This document shows positions 17,792 through 26,678 of a stretch of DNA of 64,000 nt, piece by piece. The stretch comes from Streptomyces aurantiogriseus (GTDB lineage: Bacteria > Actinomycetota > Actinomycetes > Streptomycetales > Streptomycetaceae): assembly GCF_014649375.1 (NCBI RefSeq), contig NZ_BMSX01000010.1:281694-345693 (forward strand). Direction: 5' to 3'. Position 1 is the first letter of the stretch; each line of letters starts with the position of its first letter. Both the position numbers and the translations under genes were made by a program. The notes under the pieces were generated by a model. The model made no database searches. It was not told the DNA's origin and saw only the letters and a program-made list of their open reading frames with translations.

Positions 17792-19015
17792 GTGCACTCC
17801 TCCGCCGTCCTGCTGATCGAGTTCGGTTCCATCATCCTCGGCCTCGGCCTGCTCGGCCGGTTCGCCGCCCGTTTCCGGTTCTCGCCCATCCCGCTGTATC
17901 TGCTGGCCGGTCTCGCCTTCGGCGAGGGTGGGCTGCTGCCGCTCGGCGCGAGCGAGGAGTTCGTCGCCACCGGCGCCGAGATCGGCGTCATCCTGCTGTT
18001 GCTGATGCTCGGCCTGGAGTACACGGCGAGCGATCTGGTCTCCAACCTCAAGGCGCACTACCCGTCCGGGCTCGTGGACTGCGCTCTCAACGCCCTGCCG
18101 GGCGCGGCCGCCGCGCTGTTGCTCGGCTGGGGCCCGGTGGCGGCCGTGGTGCTGGCGGGCGTCACCTGGATCTCGTCGTCGGGGGTCATCGCCAAGGTGC
18201 TGGGCGACCTGGGCCGGGTCGGCAACCGGGAGACCCCGGTGATCCTGAGCGTCCTGGTGCTGGAGGACCTGGCGATGGCGGTCTACCTGCCGATCGTCAC
18301 CGCCCTGGTGGCCGGGGCCGGGCTGGCGGCCGGCAGCATGACGCTCGCGATCGCGCTGGGCGTCGCGGGCCTCGTGCTGTTCGCGGCGGTGCGCCACGGC
18401 CGGGTCATCTCCCGCTTCGTGTCGAGCGACGACCCGGAGAAACTGCTGCTTGTCGTCCTGGGGCTGACGATCCTGGTCGCCGGTGTGGCGCAGCAACTGC
18501 AGGTGTCGGCGGCGGTGGGCGCGTTCCTGGTGGGCATCGCGCTGTCCGGGGAGGTCGCCGAGGGTGCGCACACCCTGCTGAGTCCGTTGCGGGACCTGTT
18601 CGCCGCCGTCTTCTTCGTGTTCTTCGGGCTGCACACCGACCCGGCCAGCATCCCTCCGGTTCTGCTGCCCGCCCTCGCACTGGCTGCCGTCACCGCCGCC
18701 ACGAAGATCGCCACCGGGTACTGGGCGGCCCGACGCGCCGGGATCTCCGTCAAGGGCCGCTGGCGCGCGGGTGGAGCGCTGGTGGCGCGCGGGGAGTTCT
18801 CGATCGTCATCGCCGGGCTGGCGGTGACCGCCGGTATCGAGCCGTCCCTGGGCCCGCTGGCGACGGCGTACGTCCTGATCCTGGTCGTCCTGGGCCCGCT
18901 CACCGCCCGGTACACGGAACCGCTGGCGACGCGGTGGACCCGTCGCGGGGAGGCGCGCCGGGGCACGGCGAAGCAGGTCTCCGAGGCGCGGACGGAGACG
19001 CCTGTGGCTGACTGA
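17792..19015 (+). CDS. CPA2-family cation:proton antiporter (KhtU/KefB-like)
   Basis: The 407-residue membrane protein has about 12 hydrophobic segments and the Na+/H+-exchanger fold. Seen landmarks are LLLMLGLEYT, the TWISSSGVIAKVLGDLGRVGN stretch, VLVLEDLAMAVYLP and the ARGEFSIVIAGLA motif late in the protein. It lacks a cytosolic RCK domain; the upstream KhtT-like subunit supplies the regulation. It likely expels K+ (or another monovalent cation) for protons during alkaline or osmotic stress. The GTG at 17792 (VHSSAVLLIEFG) starts the first helix; a frame reaching 17717 overlaps the preceding gene. Confidence 0.9.
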   Translation: MHSSAVLLIEFGSIILGLGLLGRFAARFRFSPIPLYLLAGLAFGEGGLLPLGASEEFVATGAEIGVILLLLMLGLEYTASDLVSNLKAHYPSGLVDCALNALPGAAAALLLGWGPVAAVVLAGVTWISSSGVIAKVLGDLGRVGNRETPVILSVLVLEDLAMAVYLPIVTALVAGAGLAAGSMTLAIALGVAGLVLFAAVRHGRVISRFVSSDDPEKLLLVVLGLTILVAGVAQQLQVSAAVGAFLVGIALSGEVAEGAHTLLSPLRDLFAAVFFVFFGLHTDPASIPPVLLPALALAAVTAATKIATGYWAARRAGISVKGRWRAGGALVARGEFSIVIAGLAVTAGIEPSLGPLATAYVLILVVLGPLTARYTEPLATRWTRRGEARRGTAKQVSEARTETPVAD

Positions 19016-19257
19016 GGCGGGGGACCGCAGGTGACCGCAGGGAACCGCAGGTACGGCCTCGCCGCACGGCACAGGCGACACCGACGGCGTACCTCACGCC
19101 ACGTCGATGGCGTACGTCACACCGGAGCGTGGCTGGATCATGGAGTCCCGGCGAGGGGCTCATGGCATGCTCATGGCTCGTTACCGGTGAGTAAGCAGAT
19201 CGAGCACACCTGCCCTGCCGGCTTCCCTTCACCGCCCCCCACCTTCCAGGACTGACC

Positions 19258-20739
19258 TTGCGCAGACGCACAGGGCTCACGCGTGCCCTCATACCCGCCT
19301 TAGCCGCAACCTCTCTCCTCCTCGCCGCCGGCTGCTCCTCTCCCCCGTCGCGGGCCGAGCACGCTGCCGCCACCTCCAGCCCGCAGGCCGGCACGGGCAC
19401 GGCGGACACCTCCTCCGCCGACCGCTCGCTCGCCGTGGCGGCCGCGCCCGTCGACGCCCCGACGGCCACCGCCCGCCCCGGCACGTCCGGCGGGCAGGCC
19501 CACCGCACGAAGCTCAGCGTGAGCGCGTACGACGACAAGACCCGGCGGGCCGTCATCGCCTCCGGCCACTCGGGGCGATCCGACGACTCCGCAGACTCCG
19601 ACAGCTCTCACGGCTCCGACAACTCCAACGACGAGAGGGGCGACGCGAGTTCCGCGGGCCCCTCGACTTCCCCGAGCGCGTCGGAGACGGCCGACCACCC
19701 CGTTGTCGGCGACGTCATCGCCAGCGCCCCCGCCCCCGGCGCGCCGAACGGGCTCCTCGCCGAGGTCACGAAGGTGATCGGCGAGACCGACGAGGGCACG
19801 GAGGTGCAGACCCGGCCCGCCCAGCTCAACGCCCTGCTCGGGGACGACACCGCGAAGGGCAGCGTGCCGGTCGACCCGGCCGCCTTCGATGTGGACAAGC
19901 TGCTGCCCGACGTGGACGTCTCCTGGTCCCGGACGGATGACGTGCACGTCGGCCCCGAAGGGGCGACCGTCCCCCTCGGCAGCCTGCGCCTCGATGTGCG
20001 CGCCGACCTGCCGGCCGTCGGCAACACCGCCGCGTCGGCGGACGCCTCGATCTCCGGCTATGTGCAGGTCGCCCCGCAGGTCGACTTCCGCTACGGCGGC
20101 GAGGGCACCGGCGCCGCGCCGGCTTCGGCATACCTGGGCGTGTCCGGAGACTGGACCTCGGGCTGGTCGCTGAAAGGCCGCGCCGGCGCTTCCACGACTG
20201 CGGTGCGGATCCCCTTCGCCACCCTGCATGCCGACCCGGTGCTCCAGGTCGGCCCCGTCCCCGTCGTGGTCAACCTCGACCTGACCTGCTACGTCGAGGT
20301 CAGCGGCGACGGCAGGATCACCGTCGACGTCGAGCAGAGCCTCAAGGGCGACTTCAAGGCCGGCGGCACCTTCGGCCTCGCCCAGGGCTGGACCCCCGTC
20401 AGTTCCTCCGACATGACGAGCACCCCGGTCCGGACCTCCGTCACCACCGCCGGCACCGTGAAGGCGGCCCTCGGCGCCCAGGCCACGGTCGGCCTGTACG
20501 GCAGCGTCGGCGTCGTCGCCGATCTGGCGCCGTACGTGCGCGGCGAGGGCACGGCCACGGTCACCGGCACGGACGACGTGTTCGAAGCCGACGGTTCCTG
20601 GGCCGTGTACGGCGGCGTCGATCTGAAGGGCACCCTGCGCCTGCAGCTGTCGATCTTCGGCACACCGGTGTTCCAGCGGGACATCCCGCTGGGCGCACTG
20701 AACCGGGAGTGGAAGCTGGCGGGAAGCGCAGCGCCGTAA
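19258..20739 (+). CDS. Secreted lipoprotein of unknown function, TTA codon in signal peptide
   Basis: The 493-residue protein starts at TTG with CCAGGA upstream. It has the signal peptide RRRTGLTRALIPALAATSLL and a clear lipobox LLAAGC (Cys at about 26). A Ser/Asp/Asn-rich region (about 95-150) looks disordered. The rest is a repetitive beta-rich domain alternating G and V, with no family I recognise. Codon 15 is TTA (19300-19302), the only in-frame TTA I noticed in the window. In Streptomyces, TTA needs the developmentally expressed bldA tRNA, so translation may be limited to late growth or sporulation. It stands alone between the antiporter operon and the converging MazG-like gene. Confidence 0.75.
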   Translation: MRRRTGLTRALIPALAATSLLLAAGCSSPPSRAEHAAATSSPQAGTGTADTSSADRSLAVAAAPVDAPTATARPGTSGGQAHRTKLSVSAYDDKTRRAVIASGHSGRSDDSADSDSSHGSDNSNDERGDASSAGPSTSPSASETADHPVVGDVIASAPAPGAPNGLLAEVTKVIGETDEGTEVQTRPAQLNALLGDDTAKGSVPVDPAAFDVDKLLPDVDVSWSRTDDVHVGPEGATVPLGSLRLDVRADLPAVGNTAASADASISGYVQVAPQVDFRYGGEGTGAAPASAYLGVSGDWTSGWSLKGRAGASTTAVRIPFATLHADPVLQVGPVPVVVNLDLTCYVEVSGDGRITVDVEQSLKGDFKAGGTFGLAQGWTPVSSSDMTSTPVRTSVTTAGTVKAALGAQATVGLYGSVGVVADLAPYVRGEGTATVTGTDDVFEADGSWAVYGGVDLKGTLRLQLSIFGTPVFQRDIPLGALNREWKLAGSAAP

Positions 20740-20776
20740 CCGGACGCCGGGCGACACGCCCGCCAACGCAGGCCCC

Positions 20777-21184
20777 TCAGGCTGCGCCGCCGGGGACCCA
20801 TCCCTGGCGGCGCAGCACCGCCGACACGTCCGGAGCCTCGTAGTGCTCGCCCTTGAGGACCTTGCCGTCGGCGCGGCGGGCGATCTCACCGTCCGGGCCC
20901 AGCTTGCTCATGTTGGAGCGGTGGATCTCGGCTATCACCGCGTCGAGGTCGATCCCGTGCACCAGGGCCGTGCCGTAGGCGACGTAGACGACATCCGCCA
21001 GCTCGTGCGCGAGCCGGTCCAGCGGGCCGCTCACCGACACCTCGGCGACTTCGGCGGCCTCCTCGGCGAGCAGTTCCCCGCGGTGCGCGGCGAGGCGGGG
21101 CGACACCTCGGTCGGCGCACTGCGGACGTCGAGCCCGAAGGCGCGGTGGAATTCACGGACCAGGTCGGCGGGCGAAGAACTCAT
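20777..21184 (-). CDS. MazG-like nucleotide pyrophosphohydrolase
   Basis: The 135-residue all-helical protein has the MazG/PRA-PH metal-binding pattern. ELLAEEAAEVAEV supplies the EExxE acidic helix, and LAHELADVVYVAYGTA supplies the second ExxD helix. The C-terminal part (MSKLGPDGEIARRADGKVLKG) is typical of the small family that hydrolyses non-canonical or damaged NTPs. ATG 21184 is chosen because the family N-terminus starts there. It has no Shine-Dalgarno sequence but lies exactly 6 nt after a predicted -10 element, which suggests a leaderless mRNA. Converges with the lipoprotein gene. Confidence 0.85.
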   Translation of the reverse strand: MSSSPADLVREFHRAFGLDVRSAPTEVSPRLAAHRGELLAEEAAEVAEVSVSGPLDRLAHELADVVYVAYGTALVHGIDLDAVIAEIHRSNMSKLGPDGEIARRADGKVLKGEHYEAPDVSAVLRRQGWVPGGAA

Positions 21185-21190
21185 GCACCG

Positions 21191-21211
21191 ACTGTAACGA
21201 CGGCCACTGAC
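21191..21211 (-). promoter_or_regulatory. RecA-NDp/PafBC-type DNA-damage promoter of the MazG-like gene
   Basis: On the minus strand GTCAGTG (21211-21205), 8 nt, then TACAGT (21196-21191) match the mycobacterial RecA-NDp consensus GTCRGTG-N8-TAnnnT at every fixed position. The ATG follows 6 nt after the -10, so transcription should begin at or next to its A. Confidence 0.7.
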
Positions 21212-21302
21212 ACCACCCCCTGATCGGCTGACGCCTCCTCCGAAGCTCGCCCTGTGAGCCCCGCCCTGGTCAGCCCCGCCCCCGCCTGGCAGGATCGCGC
21301 GC

Positions 21303-22301
21303 ATGTCCAAGGTGTTCCCCCGTGTCGGCAGGCGCCGGGCCCTGCAGGGTTCGGCCGCCGGTGCCGTCGTCCTCGGGCTGCTGCTGTGGTGGCTGCTGCC
21401 CCTGGGCGAGGACCCGCCGAGCGGCACGATCACCTTCAGCACGGGCACGACCAGCGGCGTCTACTACGAGTACGGCAGCCGTCTGCGCACCGAGCTCGCC
21501 GAGGACATGCCGCGCCTGGACGTGAACCTGACGACCAGCAACGGATCGCAGGAGAACGTCGCGCGCGTGGCGGAGGGCAAGGCGGACTTCACCATCGCCG
21601 CGGCCGACGCCGTGGCGACGTACGAGGAGCAGCACCGCGGCGCCGCCGCCCGTCTGCGCGGGGTCGCCCGCCTGTACGACGACTACGTCCAGCTCGTCGT
21701 GGGGCGCGACTCGGACATCCAGTCCGTCGCGGACCTGAAGGGGAAGCGGGTCGCGACCGGTCTGCCCCGCTCAGGTGTGCGACTCATCGCCAACCGGGTG
21801 CTCAAGGCGGCCGGCCTGGACCCGGCGAAGGACCTCACGGCCGTGTCGGAGGGCATCGACACCGGGCCCGAGCGGCTGAAGCTGGGGAAGATCGACGCCT
21901 TCTTCTGGTCCGGCGGGGTGCCGACGGCCGGTCTGGAGAAGCTGGCCGACAGCTTCATCTTCCGGTTCGTGCCGATCGACGTCGAGCTCGTCGCCAAGAT
22001 GCACGAGCGGGACGACGCCACCGGCTACTACCGGGCCACCAACATGCCCGAGTCGGCCTACCCCACCATCCAGAACGGCTCGACCGTACCGACGATCGCG
22101 GTCTCCAACCTGCTGATGACCCGCACGGACGTGGACCCCCGGCTCACCGAGTGGCTGACCCGGACCGTGATCAAGAGCCGGGACGGCATCGGAGCGCACG
22201 TCCACTCCGCCCAGCTGGTCGATCTGCGCACGGCCATCTACACCGACCCGCTCCCGCTGCACGAGGGCGCCCGTCGCTACTACCGGTCCGTCAAGCCGTA
22301 G
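21303..22301 (+). CDS. TAXI-family TRAP solute-binding protein, without transporter partners
   Basis: The 332-residue protein has an Arg-rich start and one hydrophobic helix (about 17-32), no lipobox Cys, so it is probably membrane-anchored and faces out. The mature part is typical of TAXI proteins: ITFSTGTTSGVYYEYGS, TSNGSQENVARVAEGKADFTI, VADLKGKRVATGLPRSGVRL. TAXI proteins usually work with DctQM-type membrane subunits, and some bind glutamate. No such subunits are encoded here. It converges on gluK (59 bp apart), so it may present a ligand to that kinase. The ATG comes after a weak ribosome site. Confidence 0.9.
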   Translation: MSKVFPRVGRRRALQGSAAGAVVLGLLLWWLLPLGEDPPSGTITFSTGTTSGVYYEYGSRLRTELAEDMPRLDVNLTTSNGSQENVARVAEGKADFTIAAADAVATYEEQHRGAAARLRGVARLYDDYVQLVVGRDSDIQSVADLKGKRVATGLPRSGVRLIANRVLKAAGLDPAKDLTAVSEGIDTGPERLKLGKIDAFFWSGGVPTAGLEKLADSFIFRFVPIDVELVAKMHERDDATGYYRATNMPESAYPTIQNGSTVPTIAVSNLLMTRTDVDPRLTEWLTRTVIKSRDGIGAHVHSAQLVDLRTAIYTDPLPLHEGARRYYRSVKP

Positions 22302-22360
22302 AAACGCCTGGAGCCGCGGAAACGGCTCGAGCGCCGCGAAACGATCCAGGCCGTCACGGC

Positions 22361-23773
22361 TCAGGCCGTCGGTCCCGTCCGGGGCACCGACACCGTCACC
22401 TTCAGCCCGCTCGGCTCGTGATGGTCGTACGACAGCGAGCCGCCGCCGGCCGCGAGCAGGGTGCGGGAGATGGACAGGCCCAGACCGGAGCCCTTGATGT
22501 TCTGGTGGCGGCCGCTGCGCCAGAAGCGGTCGCCCACGCGCGCGAGTTCCTCGTCGGTCAGGCCGGGGCCGTTGTCCGTGACGACGATGGTCGAGGCGTC
22601 GCCGTTGGAGGCGACCGTCACCTCCACGCTCTCGCCCTCCGGCGTGAACTTCACCGCGTTGTCGATCACCGCGTCCAGGGCGCTGGACAGCGTGACCGGG
22701 TCGGCCCATGCCGTGGTGGCCGGGCAGTCGCCCACCAGGCGGACGCCCTTGGCCTCGGCGGTGGGCGCCCAGGCCGCGACGCGCTCGGCGGTCAGCGCGC
22801 CGATGTCGGTGACCCTGAGGTCGGCCTCGGTGTGCTCGGCCAGGGCCAGGTCGAGCAGATCGTCCAGAACCTGGGCGAGGCGCTTGCCCTCGCTCTGGAC
22901 GGAGGCGATCTCCTCGTTGCCCTCCGGAAGCTCGTAAGCCAGCAGTTCGATGCGCAGCAGCAGCGCCGCGAGCGGGTTGCGCAGCTGGTGCGAGGCGTCG
23001 GCGACGAAGGCGCGCTGCTGCTCCAGCACGTCCTCGACGTTGCCCGCCATCTCGTTGAACGACCGGGCCAGGCGCCTCAGTTCCGGCGGACCGCTCGCGA
23101 CCGCGACCCGGGACTTCAGGCGCCCGGTGGCGATGTCGTGGGTGGTGGCGTCCAGGACGCGTACGGGCTTGAGCACCCATCCGGTCAGGCGCAGGGCGGC
23201 GCCTATGGCGAGCAGCATCGCGGCGATCTCGCCGGCGCCGACGATCAGCCAGCCGTGCAGGATCCGCGACCGCATCGCGCCGGTGGGCGAGTCGGTGACG
23301 ACGACCGCGACGACGTCGCCGTCCCGGATCACCGGCGACGCCACCACCAGCCGGTTGCGCTGCCAGGGCCACACCTGCTTCGGGTCGTGGCTGCGACGGC
23401 TGAGCAGCGCCTCCTCGAACGCGTCCCGCACCTCCCCCGTTTCGGGGAGGTACCAGTCCCTCGGCGCGTGAGCCATGGGGGTGTCGGTGCGGTAGAAGAC
23501 ACCGGCACGAATGCCGTAGACCTCGTAGTAGCTGGCCAGCTCGCGGCTGAGTGTCTCGCGCCGCTCGTCGTTGCTCGTGGACGTGGTACCGGACGTTCCG
23601 GTGGGTGCGGTGACGAACTGGGCGAGGGCCGCGAAGCGCGCCGTGTCGTCGATGCGGTCCACGACCACCTTCTGCTGCTGCGCCCCGGCCACGCTGACGG
23701 CGAGGGGCACGCCGAGCGCGAGCAGCACGGCCGCCATCAGGACGATGAGCAGCGGCAGGAGACGTGTGCGCAA
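22361..23773 (-). CDS. gluK: Sensor histidine kinase, GluK homologue
   Basis: The 470-residue kinase has a first transmembrane helix at about 6-27, an extracellular sensor region of about 130 residues, and a second helix near 155-175. HAMP follows, then HisKA (FVADASHQLRNPLAALLL) and HATPase (VIDNAVKFTPEG, DNGPGLTDEE, GSGLGLSISR). It lies 10 bp downstream of an OmpR-family regulator and across from gluABCD. This is the reported position of the S. coelicolor GluR-GluK system, which senses glutamate and controls its uptake. The name rests on that context. Confidence 0.88.
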   Translation of the reverse strand: MRTRLLPLLIVLMAAVLLALGVPLAVSVAGAQQQKVVVDRIDDTARFAALAQFVTAPTGTSGTTSTSNDERRETLSRELASYYEVYGIRAGVFYRTDTPMAHAPRDWYLPETGEVRDAFEEALLSRRSHDPKQVWPWQRNRLVVASPVIRDGDVVAVVVTDSPTGAMRSRILHGWLIVGAGEIAAMLLAIGAALRLTGWVLKPVRVLDATTHDIATGRLKSRVAVASGPPELRRLARSFNEMAGNVEDVLEQQRAFVADASHQLRNPLAALLLRIELLAYELPEGNEEIASVQSEGKRLAQVLDDLLDLALAEHTEADLRVTDIGALTAERVAAWAPTAEAKGVRLVGDCPATTAWADPVTLSSALDAVIDNAVKFTPEGESVEVTVASNGDASTIVVTDNGPGLTDEELARVGDRFWRSGRHQNIKGSGLGLSISRTLLAAGGGSLSYDHHEPSGLKVTVSVPRTGPTA

Positions 23774-23783
23774 GCGATCCCCG

Positions 23784-24470
23784 CTACGCGGCCGGGGCGA
23801 CGAGCCGGTAGCCGACGCCGCGTACGGTCTCGATCAGCGCGGGCATGCGCAGCTTGGCGCGCAGGGAGGCGACGTGCACCTCCAGGGTGCGTCCGGTCCC
23901 CTCCCAGCTGGTGCGCCATACCTCGCTGATGATCTGCTCCCGGCGGAAGACGACGCCGGGACGCTGGGCGAGGAGCGCCAGGAGGTCGAACTCCTTGCGG
24001 GTCAGTTGGACAACCGAACCGTCCACGGTGACACGTCTGGTGGGCAGTTCGATGTGCACGGGCCCGAGGCTGAGGGTGCTCTCGCCGGCCGCGGCCGGAT
24101 CCTCGTGGACGGTGCGCCGGCTGACGGCATGGATCCGGGCGAGCAGCTCTCCCGTGTCGTACGGCTTCACCACGTAGTCGTCGGCGCCCAGGTTGAGGCC
24201 GTGGATGCGGGAACGCACGTCGGAGCGGGCCGTCACCATGATCACCGGGGTGGCGGTGCGCTTGCGGATCTTGCCGCAGACCTCGTAGCCGTCCTGGTCG
24301 GGCAGGCCCAGGTCGAGCAGGACGACACCGAAGCCGGGGCCCTCCGGGACGAGCGCCTGGAGCGCCTCCTCGCCGCTGCGCGCGTGAGTGACGTCGAAAC
24401 CGTGCCGCTTCAGGACCGCGGACAGCGCGGCGGCGACATGGTTGTCGTCCTCGACGAGCAGCAGTCTCAT
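23784..24470 (-). CDS. gluR: OmpR-family response regulator, GluR homologue
   Basis: The 228-residue protein has a receiver domain (VEDD near 8-11, phospho-Asp in VVLLDLGLPDQDG, Lys in DDYVVKPYD) and a C-terminal winged helix (LTRKEFDLLALLAQRPG, TLEVHVASLRAKL). ATG 24470 has GGAGGCCGGG just upstream; a frame to 24668 is longer than the family. It is divergent from gluA, and the 324-bp spacer holds an 11-bp-period direct repeat suited to this regulator class. It probably controls gluABCD and its own operon. Confidence 0.9.
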   Translation of the reverse strand: MRLLLVEDDNHVAAALSAVLKRHGFDVTHARSGEEALQALVPEGPGFGVVLLDLGLPDQDGYEVCGKIRKRTATPVIMVTARSDVRSRIHGLNLGADDYVVKPYDTGELLARIHAVSRRTVHEDPAAAGESTLSLGPVHIELPTRRVTVDGSVVQLTRKEFDLLALLAQRPGVVFRREQIISEVWRTSWEGTGRTLEVHVASLRAKLRMPALIETVRGVGYRLVAPAA

Positions 24471-24685
24471 CCCGGCCTCCTCCGGTTCATCGGGCGTACG
24501 GTCCGGCTCTGTACAAAGTCGCACGACCCAGGCGTACGGTTCCGGCGCGTGCAGAAGCGCGGCACGCCCGCGTGCACCAAGGCAGTCACGCTGATGGACG
24601 AGGACGCCGTCAAGTGGGTTCCGGTTGCGCGGCGCTTCCGTTATCCGGCCGATACGCGCGCAGGTCACAAGTGCTACGACGGGTG

Positions 24686-24727
24686 TCCGATTGCTATCGG
24701 ATCGTGATGCTCAGATTCCCCTCAGAT
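24686..24727 (+). promoter_or_regulatory. Candidate GluR operators in the gluR-gluA spacer
   Basis: A 16-bp inverted repeat TCCGAT-TGCT-ATCGGA (24686-24701) is followed by a direct repeat CTCAGAT-N4-CTCAGAT (24710-24716 and 24721-24727), 11 bp from start to start. OmpR-type regulators commonly bind direct repeats one helical turn apart. The sites end 67 bp before gluA. The rest of the 24471-24794 spacer shows no other clear element. Confidence 0.5.
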
Positions 24728-24794
24728 GTAATGACGCTGGTCGAGACTGGTTACTACTGTCCTCCGAAACCGAGGAGGACGGAGCCTGAGAGCG

Positions 24795-25571
<777 letters not shown>

Positions 25572-25662
25572 CGCGCCCCGGCGCACCCGACGACCTGCGT
25601 CACCCCGCCTTTCGACGGCCCGTATTCCTTCATCCCGAAGGCATCATCAAAGGAAGTTCACC

Positions 25663-26508
25663 ATGAAGCTTCGCAAGGTCACCGCCGCCTCGGCCGCCGT
25701 TCTCGCCCTCGCCCTGACCGCCACGGCGTGCGGCTCCGAGGACAAGGACGACTCGGGCAGCGGCTCCAGCGGCGGCGGCGACAAGATCAAGATCGGTATC
25801 AAGTACGACCAGCCGGGCCTCGGCCTGAAGGAGCCCGACGGTTCCTTCTCGGGCTTCGACGTGGACGTCGCCACCTATGTCGCCAAGGAGCTCGGCTACG
25901 AGGCGAACCAGATCGAGTTCGTCGAGACCAAGAGCGCCGACCGCGAGAACGCCCTCGCGCGCGGTGACGTGAAGTTCATCGTCGCCACCTACTCGATCAA
26001 CGACGAGCGCAAGCAGAAGGTCGACTTCGCCGGCCCCTACCTGCTGGCCCACCAGGACCTGCTGGTCAAGGCCGACTCCAAGATCGCCGCGGGCGAGGAC
26101 CTCAACGGCAAGAACCTCTGCTCGGTGACGGGCTCGACCTCGGCGCAGAACGTCAAGGACAAGATCGCCCCGAAGGCCAACCTGCGCCAGAACAGCGGCT
26201 ACTCGGAGTGCATCGCCGCTCTGCAGAGCGGCGCGGTCGACGCGGTGACCACGGACGACTCGATCCTCGCGGGCTTCGCCGCGCAGGACAAGTACAAGGG
26301 CCAGTTCAAGCTGGTGGGCGAGAAGCTCAGCAACGAGAACTACGGCATCGGCGTCAAGAAGGGCGACAAGGCCACCGTCGACAAGATCAACGCCGCGCTG
26401 GAGAAGATGGTCAGCGACAAGTCCTGGGACAAGGCGGTCACCGAGAACTTCGGCCCGGCGAACTACAAGAACGAGCCGGCCCCGAAGATCGGCGTCATCG
26501 TCAAGTAA
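25663..26508 (+). CDS. gluB: Glutamate-binding lipoprotein of the ABC transporter
   Basis: The 281-residue type-2 periplasmic-binding protein begins with a lipoprotein signal ending LTATACGSED (Cys near 23) and a Gly/Ser linker. Ligand-fold motifs are GSFSGFDVDVATYVAKELGY, RENALARGDVKFIVATYSI and KQKVDFAGPYLLAHQDLLV. AAGGA precedes the ATG. A 170-bp spacer with repeats and two dyads separates it from gluC. This may raise GluB over the permeases, as often happens for binding proteins. Confidence 0.95.
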   Translation: MKLRKVTAASAAVLALALTATACGSEDKDDSGSGSSGGGDKIKIGIKYDQPGLGLKEPDGSFSGFDVDVATYVAKELGYEANQIEFVETKSADRENALARGDVKFIVATYSINDERKQKVDFAGPYLLAHQDLLVKADSKIAAGEDLNGKNLCSVTGSTSAQNVKDKIAPKANLRQNSGYSECIAALQSGAVDAVTTDDSILAGFAAQDKYKGQFKLVGEKLSNENYGIGVKKGDKATVDKINAALEKMVSDKSWDKAVTENFGPANYKNEPAPKIGVIVK

Positions 26509-26509
26509 G

Positions 26510-26556
26510 GCGGCATCCGCACCCGATGCGGCATCCGCACGCCATGCGGCATCCGC
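26510..26556 (+). repeat. 18-bp tandem repeat between gluB and gluC
   Basis: GCGGCATCCGC occurs three times with an 18-bp period (26510, 26528, 26546), starting 2 bp after the gluB stop codon. The third copy is partial. Confidence 0.8.
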
Positions 26557-26563
26557 TGCCGTA

Positions 26564-26633
26564 GGAATCCCGCGGGCGACGTGGGATTCCGCGGGCGCGC
26601 CGCCGACCGTCGCGATCACGGCGGCGGCGCGCC
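26564..26633 (+). promoter_or_regulatory. Two dyads in the gluB-gluC spacer, possible attenuator or processing hairpins
   Basis: GGAATCCC (26564-26571) pairs with GGGATTCC (26583-26590). GGCGCGCCGCCG (26594-26605) pairs perfectly with CGGCGGCGCGCC (26622-26633) around a 16-nt loop. No T-run follows. They would stabilise the gluAB message or partly terminate transcription before gluCD. Confidence 0.55.
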
Positions 26634-26678
26634 ACGCCCTCCTCCACGTACGCCACACACCCGGAAGCGCGGGAGATC

